A model generated the notes under the pieces. It saw only the letters and a list, made by a program, of their open reading frames with translations. It was not told where the DNA came from and did not search any database. Shown piece after piece: positions 1-7,346 of a DNA stretch of 14,172 bases. Every line of letters starts with the position of its first letter. The first letter of the stretch is position 1. Source of the DNA: an uncultured Desulfovibrio sp. (lineage in GTDB: Bacteria > Desulfobacterota > Desulfovibrionia > Desulfovibrionales > Desulfovibrionaceae). The stretch covers positions 1 to 14,172 of the forward strand of contig CAJUMQ010000038.1 of assembly GCA_910587035.1 (NCBI GenBank), read 5' to 3'. A program made the translations under genes and the position numbers.

Positions 1-1
1 A

Positions 2-328
2 TTATCTATACCAACCACTCAGGTAGTCTAATTCAACCATTAATTTATTATATTTATCAGGTATTTTCACCTTTCCATAGAGACCCATAGCAAAATACTG
101 CTGAGAAATAATATAATCCATATTCATTTTCATGTTTTTAGCATATTCATCATCACCCTCTGGGTTAAACCAGCTTTTTGATACTTTCAATATCTCCTCT
201 TTTGAATATCGTTTAATAATTTCTTCTCTATCAGGTTCTTTATTAATCATCATTAGAAATGCGATACCCATTTCTTCTTGTGGAGACATCAAAGGTGTTT
301 TCCATGATGGTAAATTTTTATTTTCCAT
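2..328 (-). CDS. Small hypothetical protein, 108 aa
   Basis: I do not recognise the family. The protein is acidic and hydrophilic, rich in Lys, Glu and Met, with no signal peptide or membrane segment; it is probably cytosolic and mostly helical. The ATG is preceded by AAGGAG at good spacing, so the start is well supported, and the TAA stop lies at the very edge of the window, so the gene is complete. It follows the VIT-VWA gene on the same strand after about 150 bases. The two genes share a nearly identical leader (GGAGCTGA, then T or A, then TATG), which hints at common ancestry of the initiation region or cotranslation with similar efficiency. A function cannot be assigned. Confidence 0.75.
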   Translation of the reverse strand: MENKNLPSWKTPLMSPQEEMGIAFLMMINKEPDREEIIKRYSKEEILKVSKSWFNPEGDDEYAKNMKMNMDYIISQQYFAMGLYGKVKIPDKYNKLMVELDYLSGWYR

Positions 329-480
329 AATCAGCTCCTTATTTCATAGGAGTGATATATAAATATAACTATACTATCTCTCAAATACTTGCTCAACGGG
401 TGAAAGTATTTTACATTTACTGGGCAAGTTCATCAATAATTAGCACTATTTTTATTACACCTTTGCAAATTTGGCAACAA
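329..480. other. Intergenic gap between the VIT-VWA gene and the 108-aa gene
   Basis: This AT-rich spacer of 152 bases contains an imperfect inverted repeat (AAATACTT at 383-390 with AAGTATTT at 404-411). On the minus strand no run of T follows it, so it is not a convincing intrinsic terminator. The downstream gene may be cotranscribed with the VIT-VWA gene or have its own promoter here; I cannot decide. Confidence 0.4.
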
Positions 481-2823
481 TTAGGAGGCAATAATTATTG
501 GTCCTACAACACTGAATCTAGTCAAAGAGATGAACCTCAATTTCAGCGTTTTCATTTGCTTCTCCGGAACTGGACAAGTTTGAAGCAATCGAAGAGAATG
601 CCTGTCAATATTACTCTCTCCCATTGTCCATCCGATAAAAGCTGCCCAGACCTGTTCTTCTGACAAACCAGTGTCTGCTGCAATTTCAGAAAGTATTTTG
701 AATGCTTCTTTCAGATTTGTCTGATTCTTTATTTCATCAATAAACTCCCTCAACGTAGTGAGTTCAAGATGCCTATGCCTCCATGATTGATGGACTGCAA
801 CTTTCAGGCTGATGATCTCTGGACTAGCATACAAACCTGTATTTTGATTATTTTTCTTCATCCAGGGCAGCCTTATTGTGGGTATTACCCCACCGCTATT
901 TATGAAGCAGGCCCGCGCCATATTCATGCCATGCCCGTATGCCGGCATTTGCGGCACTTGCTGGATTGTAGGCAACCCCACGATTTTATCCCTTGCCGCT
1001 CGCTCATAGACAAGAATGGCCGACGTCAGCTCACTGACAAGCTCATATTTCAATGCAAGAGACAGTTTTTCATCCTCCGATTCAGTTTGCTCCATCTGGC
1101 GCATCCTGCCCAGACGCAGCAAATCGGTGTTGGTTGTTTCTTCCCCAGCGTCACATTTGGCATTGTATTCGCGTTCATCAGCCTCCCATACAAGCACAGG
1201 GCCAACTTCCGGTTTTGTTGGCAGTAATGCGAATGCATGCACTGTCTCGCCATCATAGATGTATTTGGGCAATTCTGATTGCCAATGTGGCGTCTGTCCC
1301 CATTTAATTCTGATATCTTTGGCGATTGCTCCCCGCATTCTGTGGAACATGCGGACAATGGCCTCCGACATATCCTCATTAGGTGTTACAAACTCGCATG
1401 CGCCTCCTGTTTGCTCAGCCAGTTCCCGTAGCAGGCTCTCAGCAGGAGCAAAGCCAACACCTATGGCAAATATGCGCTGCCCTGACTTTTTGGCACTATC
1501 AAGGATATTTTTTATATCCCATACATCTCCATCAGTGATCAGCAATACTACGGAAGGAAGTTCCTGTCCCGCTGGCTGCTTGAGAGCAAATGTTGCATTG
1601 AGGGCTTTATCCATTGAGGTGCCGCCCATATTTGCATCTGTAGCATCTATCATGGCAGACAACCTTGCAATGGTATCGACACTGCATGGCGAAAGCATTT
1701 CGGACATATGCTCCACATTGGAGCCAAAACGGCTATATGAAACCAGATCCTCTGATGTGAGCAGAGATAATATCCTTCCCAGCCCTCTTTGCGCCTCCTG
1801 AATGCTGCTTCCAGACATGGAGCCTGAACAGTCAACAAGGATTTTCACACCTAACGGGGAACTTTTCATTTCCGGCATTTCGGGCTGGAAGCTGGCCAAA
1901 GTCATCCAGCAGTCTTCGTCCTGTATGCATTGAGCATGGGAAGCAGCAGACAGTCCACCCATTATCAGGATAAAATCCCTGTCCAGAAAACCATCTTCAT
2001 GAAGTGAAAAATTCCTGCCTCCGGCCAACTCCTCAACCCGCACTGTATGGCTGGGGCATGATATATCACCCCTGGCTATGTCCCCATGCAATGTAAGATT
2101 GAGTGTGAAAGGATATTTGGCATTCTCATCCACTTTAGATGTCTCATGCGGAGCAAGCCCACCTGGACAATATTCGTTACCATACCTTTCACCGATAACT
2201 GTCGGGATGCAAAGCCGCACTCGCCCCTGCTCAAAATTCAGCAGTTTGGCGCAGTGGATTTCCACTGACACGGTTTCACCTGGCTTGATATTGCCCAGAT
2301 TGGCGGTATAAAGACCTGTGCTGGATTGTTGCAGCATGATGGGTGAATCGCCATCCTTGATTGCTTCCTCGTACTTTGCCTCGGCCTTTTGCTTTTCTAC
2401 AATCTCGCCTTTGAGCTTTTTACCGCCAATTTCGGCATTCATGCCAAGTAGCGCCGTGCCCCAACCGATAGGGAAGGTATAAATAATTTCCAGAGTCTTA
2501 TCGGTCTCATTTTTGTACTCCTGACGAATTGCTGATGAAAACAGCAGCCCATCCACATCACCAGTTATGGCTACTGATTTGAGGGCTATATTTTCCCCAG
2601 AACAGCTTTTCATGGTACCAAAAGGGTAAGGAGTCTCATTTGGTACTGTATTATTTTGCGGAAAGGGATTGGTATTAGCGGTTTGCATATTTTTACGTCC
2701 CCTCCATTTCTTGATGATATAGGAAGTTGCAAGAGTGCCACTGGCAGTCAATGCGATTTTGAGCAAAGCAGAACCAATACCTGGTCTCAAAATATTGGAC
2801 GTGGGATTTTTGGGATTGAACAT
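481..2823 (-). CDS. Membrane-anchored VIT-VWA domain protein
   Basis: The gene encodes 780 residues from the ATG at 2823, chosen because GGAGCTGA sits just upstream; an in-frame ATG at 2835 lacks a ribosome-binding site. A hydrophobic stretch (about 18-37) followed by a basic cluster (KKWRGRK) suggests an N-terminal membrane anchor. Residues about 72-210 form a VIT (vault/inter-alpha-trypsin) domain. Residues about 324-500 form a von Willebrand A domain with a complete MIDAS: D331-x-S333-x-S335, T402 and D431. A segment near 589-606 (LKYELVSELTSAILV) matches the conserved strand that follows VWA in this family. The rest is a helical C-terminal region. MIDAS-containing VWA domains bind partner proteins through a divalent metal, so this is likely a surface or membrane scaffold. 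No MoxR AAA ATPase, a frequent VWA partner, is nearby. The gene is visibly richer in G+C than its flanks. Confidence 0.93.
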   Translation of the reverse strand: MFNPKNPTSNILRPGIGSALLKIALTASGTLATSYIIKKWRGRKNMQTANTNPFPQNNTVPNETPYPFGTMKSCSGENIALKSVAITGDVDGLLFSSAIRQEYKNETDKTLEIIYTFPIGWGTALLGMNAEIGGKKLKGEIVEKQKAEAKYEEAIKDGDSPIMLQQSSTGLYTANLGNIKPGETVSVEIHCAKLLNFEQGRVRLCIPTVIGERYGNEYCPGGLAPHETSKVDENAKYPFTLNLTLHGDIARGDISCPSHTVRVEELAGGRNFSLHEDGFLDRDFILIMGGLSAASHAQCIQDEDCWMTLASFQPEMPEMKSSPLGVKILVDCSGSMSGSSIQEAQRGLGRILSLLTSEDLVSYSRFGSNVEHMSEMLSPCSVDTIARLSAMIDATDANMGGTSMDKALNATFALKQPAGQELPSVVLLITDGDVWDIKNILDSAKKSGQRIFAIGVGFAPAESLLRELAEQTGGACEFVTPNEDMSEAIVRMFHRMRGAIAKDIRIKWGQTPHWQSELPKYIYDGETVHAFALLPTKPEVGPVLVWEADEREYNAKCDAGEETTNTDLLRLGRMRQMEQTESEDEKLSLALKYELVSELTSAILVYERAARDKIVGLPTIQQVPQMPAYGHGMNMARACFINSGGVIPTIRLPWMKKNNQNTGLYASPEIISLKVAVHQSWRHRHLELTTLREFIDEIKNQTNLKEAFKILSEIAADTGLSEEQVWAAFIGWTMGESNIDRHSLRLLQTCPVPEKQMKTLKLRFISLTRFSVVGPIIIAS

Positions 2824-2867
2824 ATTCAGCTCCATAAATTCGAGAAATTATGAAGATTTCTTATTGC

Positions 2868-2899
2868 AGGGAATACCGAACGGAATGTCGGTATTCCCT
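2868..2899. promoter_or_regulatory. Inverted repeat 45 bp upstream of the VIT-VWA start
   Basis: AGGGAATACCGA (2868-2879) is the exact reverse complement of TCGGTATTCCCT (2888-2899), with an 8-base loop. Neither side is followed by a T-run, so it is a poor intrinsic terminator. Its place in the VIT-VWA leader suggests an operator or a 5' UTR hairpin. It could also end transcripts coming from the 64-aa gene in a factor-assisted way. Confidence 0.55.
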
Positions 2900-2998
2900 T
2901 GCATGAATATATATAGGCTAAGCATGTTCCATGAGACGGAAAGTTTGAAAATAATTTAAATTTTTCGGAATTTTAATGGGTAGTTCAATTCGTATAGA

Positions 2999-3010
2999 TA
3001 GCACATGCTA
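2999..3010. promoter_or_regulatory. Palindrome shared with the XRE/YaaW intergenic region
   Basis: On the minus strand this reads TAGCATGTGCTA (arms TAGCA and TGCTA). It differs by one base from TAGCATGCGCTA at 5629-5640. It lies about 175 bases upstream of the VIT-VWA start. Two near-identical palindromes in control regions of the same cassette suggest sites for one regulator, with the adjacent XRE protein the obvious candidate. This is inference only. Confidence 0.4.
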
Positions 3011-3255
3011 AAGTTTTGTATTGCAAAGGCGTACGAAACCAATCTAAAGCACTCCATACGGGATCAAACTTAGTCGCAGATTTCTTTTGGCAACTGCATT
3101 ACTCCCCGTCTATAAAAATATTTTCTCAAAAGCTATGACTTCCATCGCATCTTACCGAATTGAGTTTTCATCCTCGAATTGAAATCATATAAAATTATAT
3201 TCCAGAAACTGGAAATTACGGGTTATTATGTTGCTGATTTTAAAATTTCGTAAAG

Positions 3256-3450
3256 TCAAAATTTTATCCAACCAGAATCAATTTTATCCAGCCAATGGAG
3301 TTTCTCTAAACATTCCTGACGCAGCTTTTCATCTTCTGCGCTCAAAGGACGAACCAAGCTTTTCAGTTTCAAGGCTGTCAGTTTCAATTTGAGCTGTCTG
3401 CGCTGAGATTTGCGAAGAAAACTCGTATCAATTATACCATGCGCCATCAT
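3256..3450 (-). CDS. Small basic hypothetical protein, 64 aa
   Basis: This short protein is strongly basic in its first half (FLRKSQRRQLKLKL) and more mixed in its second, with a Trp-rich tail. It has no membrane segment. An AGGAG motif lies at ideal spacing before a doubled ATG, which is the main reason to believe it is real. It follows the coiled-coil gene on the same strand after 64 bases, so it is probably cotranscribed. The 3' end carries a 15-base imperfect direct repeat with a 20-base period (3260-3274 and 3280-3294), so related residues (WLDKI and WIKF) appear twice. The basic stretch could bind nucleic acid or acidic lipid. I do not recognise a family. Confidence 0.65.
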   Translation of the reverse strand: MMAHGIIDTSFLRKSQRRQLKLKLTALKLKSLVRPLSAEDEKLRQECLEKLHWLDKIDSGWIKF

Positions 3451-3514
3451 GCGACTCCTGAAACTTTATTTGATAATATATCCATTATTTTTTATCAAAG
3501 GCAAGCAGTTTTGA

Positions 3515-4657
3515 TTATGCGGTTTTTATTTTTTCGGTAATATCCATAAAAGCTGTAAGCATTCCTGTCTCATAAATGCTTTTCAGTTCAGGCATTTCAA
3601 AATTCATGAGGAGGGAGTATTCATTTGATGAATCATTTATCAGGGACATGAGGGAACTGCCATTTTCCAACGTTTTGTAAGTATTGCGTGCTATTTCTAC
3701 CTTATGCCTGACATTTTCCTGGGATTCCTTTAGATTGTCCAGCCGCCTTTCCAACAACCCATCGTATAGATTGACAATATCAATGGTTTTTTTATTGAGT
3801 TTCAAATTTGAACCAATATTAGGTAAATCATCATCCTTTGTGTTCTGTATAAGCCGCTGGGCTTCCATGCAATTAGACTCTGCCGTGAATTTGATCAATG
3901 AAAGCTTTTTACGATACATTTTTATATTGTCAAAAGCTGTATCATGCGCAAGGGAATAAGCTTCCAGAGAAATATAATACATACCTGTATAAACTTTAGC
4001 CAATTCCAGGTTATTGGCATCAGCTACAAGATCTTTTTCGACAGATTGCTGTATCCGTTTCATATTGTTGGCTATGGTCATCAGACGGATAAGGTCGTTG
4101 CCCTCTGCGCTGATGATGAAATAATCAAGCTCTTCTTTTTTTAGATTTAGCGAATGACTGGAAAAAATTTTCAGTATCTTATCCTCAAGCTCATTGATTT
4201 GCGAATCATGCTCGAATATTTCTGCTTCCAATTCAGCAATTTTTGCATCTACCTTCAATCTTGTCATTACTAACGGATTTGAAGAACTTGCAGGTGCCAG
4301 GAATCTTTTTTGCTTCAGACTTGTTATTTCCTCCCTGAGATCATGATTCTTTTCACGCAGTTTGGCTATGCTGGCAAAGTCCGCGCTTGCTTCCGAGACG
4401 CCAAGCAATTCCTGGGCTTCGTGCAAAAGGCGTAAGTAGGCAGGTTCGCGAAAGGTAATTATCTCCCCAAAAGTTCTTTCATATCTCCAGTCGCCATAGC
4501 AGTGTATATATAGCCTAATATCAGAGCAGAGATCAGATAGTTTTGCCAGATTTCTATGGAATAAATTGGCTTGATCGTTTGCTTTCAGCTTATTATAGGC
4601 CAGATAACCAGTACCACCCAGTACGAGGAGTGTGGTAAGTTGGGGCATGAAAGCCAT
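3515..4657 (-). CDS. Membrane-anchored coiled-coil protein, 380 aa
   Basis: An N-terminal hydrophobic segment (about residues 5-21, rich in Leu, Gly and Thr) is followed by a long soluble, largely helical part. Heptad-like Leu/Ile/Glu/Lys patterns around 100-160 and 295-340 indicate coiled coils. No enzymatic motif is visible. The likely topology is a single anchor with a cytoplasmic or periplasmic coiled-coil rod that could oligomerise. GGTGG precedes the ATG at 4657; a second in-frame ATG three codons later is also possible. The gene lies 85 bases downstream of the YaaW-like gene and 64 bases upstream of the small basic gene, which suggests an operon. It is not assignable to a named family, and a role as a structural partner of its membrane-protein neighbours is inferred from context only. 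Confidence 0.8.
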   Translation of the reverse strand: MAFMPQLTTLLVLGGTGYLAYNKLKANDQANLFHRNLAKLSDLCSDIRLYIHCYGDWRYERTFGEIITFREPAYLRLLHEAQELLGVSEASADFASIAKLREKNHDLREEITSLKQKRFLAPASSSNPLVMTRLKVDAKIAELEAEIFEHDSQINELEDKILKIFSSHSLNLKKEELDYFIISAEGNDLIRLMTIANNMKRIQQSVEKDLVADANNLELAKVYTGMYYISLEAYSLAHDTAFDNIKMYRKKLSLIKFTAESNCMEAQRLIQNTKDDDLPNIGSNLKLNKKTIDIVNLYDGLLERRLDNLKESQENVRHKVEIARNTYKTLENGSSLMSLINDSSNEYSLLMNFEMPELKSIYETGMLTAFMDITEKIKTA

Positions 4658-4742
4658 AAGTTACCACCGCATTTATGAGTTTATTTGGTAAGTAAATGTA
4701 TTCATCTTTTTATCAATATTTTCGTATTGCATATTTTATAAT

Positions 4743-5540
4743 TCAATTTTTTGATGATGCATGTAAATTTTCCATAAATTCTTCTGTTTGGCCATCACGC
4801 AAACATAGAACTCCAAGATAAAGAATTAGGGGTATCGTTTTACGACTTGCTGGTCCTGACAAATCTGCAATACTCCAGACTGCTGTAGCTCCCCACACAA
4901 CTGGCCCAAGCCATGCAGTTCCTAATGGTAATTTTGATACTATTTGCGCAAGGATTTGTTTTGCTGATTGTAGTCCAATAAATTGAGCAATAATTGATAT
5001 AATTATAGATTGAAACACTTCTGGTCCAATTGTTTTACCCAAAATTGGTAATATGACCGACAAAAGAAGTTCTTTATTATCTATTATTCTTTTTAAAATA
5101 ACATCGATATGATGCTTATCAAAATTCATATTCTTTAATACTTCGCGTTGCCTTTCTTCAGGAAGCTTTGCAAATTGTTTATCAATAACACTACCTGAGA
5201 AGATTTCAATTCGAGCTTCAAGAGTACTTGCATTACTAATTTGTATTTTCAATAGTTTAGATAGATCATCGATTATTTCATCTACACTTACGCCTGCCGG
5301 CTCATAGCCGCGCATTTTTCTTGTCATATACGCAAAATCATTGCTTCCCAAGTACCGAATTTCTCTTTCGATTTTGTGATTTAATTCCAAGGGGATAGTA
5401 CTTCCTGTATGCCAATTAGTATTTAAACTTTTAAGGCCCTTGTCATCAGTAAAGTTTAAATTCGAGTCAATTATTGAAATCAAAAATTCAGCATCTTCTT
5501 TGGTGCAACGATTTAAAATCTCAGTAAGCTGGTAACTCAT
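4743..5540 (-). CDS. YaaW/UPF0174-like membrane-associated protein
   Basis: This 265-residue protein resembles E. coli YaaW (about 237 residues, function unknown) from memory of that sequence. Shared features, in order, are an NW dipeptide before a helix ending in REIRYLGSNDFAYMTRKMRG, a DDLSKLLKI-type helix followed by ST-LEARIE, and a C-terminal GP-hydrophobic-KTIPLIL--GVLCLR block. Hydrophobic stretches at about 159-195 and 206-247 suggest two or three membrane-associated helices. The ATG is preceded by TGGAG at good spacing. The gene is divergent from the XRE regulator and leads a minus-strand gene series. YaaW-family proteins have no established biochemical role, so I assign family only. 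The distance from E. coli YaaW is large; a profile search would settle membership. Confidence 0.75.
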   Translation of the reverse strand: MSYQLTEILNRCTKEDAEFLISIIDSNLNFTDDKGLKSLNTNWHTGSTIPLELNHKIEREIRYLGSNDFAYMTRKMRGYEPAGVSVDEIIDDLSKLLKIQISNASTLEARIEIFSGSVIDKQFAKLPEERQREVLKNMNFDKHHIDVILKRIIDNKELLLSVILPILGKTIGPEVFQSIIISIIAQFIGLQSAKQILAQIVSKLPLGTAWLGPVVWGATAVWSIADLSGPASRKTIPLILYLGVLCLRDGQTEEFMENLHASSKN

Positions 5541-5628
5541 GAATTTTTCTCCAAAAGTTTTTATTTTAATGGATAAAACAACATACGCAATGCTATCGAG
5601 CTTGAACCATTATGCTGATGTAGCTCAT

Positions 5629-5640
5629 TAGCATGCGCTA
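5629..5640. promoter_or_regulatory. 12-bp palindrome TAGCATGCGCTA
   Basis: The sequence is self-complementary except for its centre and matches the palindrome upstream of the VIT-VWA gene at 11 of 12 positions. It is a candidate operator linking both transcription units. Confidence 0.4.
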
Positions 5641-5691
5641 TTGAAGTCGCTCAAATTTTTCATTGGTTGTTGGAAAATACTTAAACTATTC

Positions 5692-5761
5692 GACTTTTAA
5701 AGTCAAACATATAGCTTTATAAGGCTACAAAAACTTTATGTTTCGTGCAAAACTTTTAAAG
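5692..5761. promoter_or_regulatory. Twin ACTTTTAAAG boxes before the XRE gene
   Basis: ACTTTTAAAG occurs at 5693-5702 and again at 5752-5761, 59 bases apart. The first sits in a longer dyad, GACTTTTAAAGTC (5692-5704). The second overlaps the ribosome-binding site of the XRE gene (AAAGGA). Palindromic boxes placed this way are typical of autorepression by small HTH proteins; the assignment to this regulator is inferred. Confidence 0.45.
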
Positions 5762-5770
5762 GAATTTTGC

Positions 5771-6106
5771 ATGAAACTATCTGAAATTGTTGGAAAAAAT
5801 ATTACGCATAGAAGGCAGCTACTTGGCATTTCCCAAAAGGAACTTGCTATCAGGCTCGATATTACCCAAGATTCATTAAATCGCATGGAAAGAGGAAAAA
5901 TCGCACCCAAAATGAGTAGGCTTGAAGCCATTGCAATCCATCTCAAATGCCCAGTGGCAGAACTATTTCGCATCCACTCAGACACAATCCTTGAAAGGGC
6001 AGCGACTATCGCGGATATTATTGCCCCATTGCCGGATTCGGACCAGAAAGCACTGGTAAACTTGTTGGCGGAAACAGTTAGAATCATGCAGAACAAGATT
6101 GACTAA
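5771..6106 (+). CDS. XRE-family helix-turn-helix regulator
   Basis: This 111-residue DNA-binding protein has a Cro/C1-type HTH at about residues 11-64: RRQLLGISQKELAIRLDI gives the first helices, and SLNRMERGKIAPKM holds the recognition helix and the following turn. The helical tail (about 72-110) may mediate dimerisation. I chose the ATG at 5771 because AAAGGA lies at proper spacing; an in-frame ATG at 5738 has no ribosome-binding site and would add 11 residues. The gene is divergent from the YaaW-like gene and preceded by palindromic boxes, so it probably represses itself and perhaps the divergent cassette. Its size fits free-standing regulators of phage, plasmid or conflict loci. Confidence 0.93.
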   Translation: MKLSEIVGKNITHRRQLLGISQKELAIRLDITQDSLNRMERGKIAPKMSRLEAIAIHLKCPVAELFRIHSDTILERAATIADIIAPLPDSDQKALVNLLAETVRIMQNKID

Positions 6107-6240
6107 TCCCTTTTGCAAGCTATATGTTCCAATTTACATCGTAGATGCCTAGTTTTTTTGATTTTTACCGTCTGTCCTTTTAGGGATAGGACGATAAACT
6201 TTCAAAACACCCTAGCCCAATAAAAATCTTTATCCACCAG

Positions 6241-6284
6241 AAAAATACTTTCAGTCCATGACAGTATGGACTGAAAGTATTTTT
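6241..6284. promoter_or_regulatory. Perfect 19-bp inverted repeat before the WYL gene
   Basis: The arms at 6241-6259 and 6266-6284 are exact reverse complements (core ACTTTCAGTCCAT) around the 6-base loop GACAGT. The right arm ends in a run of seven T, so it can act as an intrinsic terminator on the plus strand after the XRE gene, and the A-run at its left allows the reverse. Its position 57 bases before the WYL start also fits an operator or attenuator. Terminator is the simpler reading. Confidence 0.75.
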
Positions 6285-6340
6285 TTCCCTTGCTTGCATC
6301 CGGCTTTGCGATTTATGGAATCGCCATAAAGGGGTGACGC

Positions 6341-7285
6341 ATGGAGAATAAAAAATGCCGACAGGGAGATGGCGGCAGGCTGGTAAGGCTGCTGAAGCTT
6401 GTGCGTGACATCAGGATAAATCCAGCCCAATCCCTGCAAAATATCCTGAAGACATATGGCATCTCGCGTTCCCAGTTCTACAATGACAAGGATACACTGG
6501 CAGAAATGGGTTTTGTGATTGAATATCGCAAGAGGACCGGTTTTCACATCCTTGAGGACAGGCTCACGCCCATTACAAATTTTAGCCTGTCAGATAGAAT
6601 TACATTGATATTTGCCCTGGAATCCCTATCGGCATCAGGTGATGGCGTATTGGCTGCCAAAGCCATAGAAATTGGCAGAAAACTTGCTGGAGGTCTTGAA
6701 TCGCCACTCAGGGAACAATTGCTCGAATGCTTTGACAACGAAATCACCAGAAAAGCTTATGGTGTGCCTCCAGAGATATTCCAAACCCTTACTGAAGCTG
6801 TGCGGGAACGCAGGCGCATCAGGATTTTATACTGTCGCAGTGGAGACTGGACTGAACGCTGGCGGTTGATTGATCCAAGGCGCATCTACATGCGGGACCA
6901 GGTTCTGTACCTCTATGCAAGAACTGTTGACGAAAATCCCCCTGCCTGGAAGGTATTCAGATTGAATCGTATCCATGAGATCCAGTTGACAGGAACCACT
7001 TTCATTCCCAATCCAAGCGAGGATGACGGTTTCTACGAAAGGCAGAAAAACGCTTTCTCCTCCTTCCTTGGAGAAAATACGAGATCGGTCACTATCCGTT
7101 TTACAGGGGAAGCAATTCCATATGTCAAGGAACGTTTATGGCATGAGAGTCAAAAACTGGAAGAGCAGGAAGATGGCAGCCTTTTATTCAGCGTATCTGT
7201 GGCTGAGCCAATGGAAGTAGTGCGCTGGTCAAGACAATTTGGAAATAATGCCGAAATGCTGGATATGGAGGACTTTGAACAATAA
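6341..7285 (+). CDS. WYL-domain transcriptional regulator
   Basis: The 314-residue protein has an N-terminal winged HTH (about 12-70, with ISRSQFYNDKDTLAEMGF as the DeoR-like recognition part), a WYL domain (about 145-218) and a C-terminal WCX-type extension (about 246-310). The WYL signature is present as IDPRRIYMRDQVLYLYAR, with LYL in place of WYL, followed by FRLNRI. WYL proteins sense nucleic acid or small ligands and often control phage-defence or DNA-damage genes. AGGGGTG precedes the ATG at good spacing, and a small hairpin (6308-6324) sits just before it. The two downstream genes lie close on the same strand, so it probably regulates its own operon. G+C is visibly higher than in the primase gene downstream. 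Confidence 0.93.
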   Translation: MENKKCRQGDGGRLVRLLKLVRDIRINPAQSLQNILKTYGISRSQFYNDKDTLAEMGFVIEYRKRTGFHILEDRLTPITNFSLSDRITLIFALESLSASGDGVLAAKAIEIGRKLAGGLESPLREQLLECFDNEITRKAYGVPPEIFQTLTEAVRERRRIRILYCRSGDWTERWRLIDPRRIYMRDQVLYLYARTVDENPPAWKVFRLNRIHEIQLTGTTFIPNPSEDDGFYERQKNAFSSFLGENTRSVTIRFTGEAIPYVKERLWHESQKLEEQEDGSLLFSVSVAEPMEVVRWSRQFGNNAEMLDMEDFEQ

Positions 7286-7346
7286 AGGCTATGTACTTTT
7301 TACATTTATATATAATAGAAGAAATAAATGAAAAGGAGTAAATAGC

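Larger units (their letters stand above)
2824..3255. other. Intergenic region upstream of the VIT-VWA gene
   Basis: This region of 432 bases has no credible gene. It holds an inverted repeat close to the VIT-VWA start and a 12-bp palindrome at 2999-3010, both listed separately, so it probably contains the promoter and control sites of the VIT-VWA gene. A short perfect dyad (TTCCAG, AAA, CTGGAA) lies near 3202-3216. The gap is much larger than the 64-85 base gaps between the next three minus-strand genes, so an independent promoter for VIT-VWA is likely. Confidence 0.5.
5541..5770. promoter_or_regulatory. Divergent control region between YaaW-like and XRE genes
   Basis: These 230 bases must hold promoters in both directions. 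They contain the TAGCATGCGCTA palindrome (5629-5640), further TGCTA/AGCAT half-sites near 5591-5595 and 5612-5634, and two ACTTTTAAAG boxes. I see no clear sigma70-type -35/-10 pair and do not place transcription starts. Confidence 0.55.

Noticed and set aside
787..1801. Several plus-strand open frames of 80-180 codons within the VIT-VWA gene
   Set aside because: They lie antisense to a long gene with clear domains, lack ribosome-binding sites and show no recognisable protein pattern.
3070..3099. Nine-codon minus-strand frame with a GGGGAG upstream, as a possible leader peptide
   Set aside because: It is too short and lacks any run of regulatory codons or an attenuator-like structure nearby.
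3260..3294. 15-base direct repeat with a 20-base period at the end of the 64-aa gene
   Set aside because: There are only two imperfect copies, both inside coding sequence. This is most simply a local duplication and is noted in that gene's entry.
5725..6096. Minus-strand open frame of 123 codons over the XRE gene
   Set aside because: It is antisense to a recognised HTH gene, so it is a shadow frame.
6228..6238. TTTATCCACC resembling a DnaA box
   Set aside because: It is a single imperfect match with no cluster or AT-rich unwinding element beside it.
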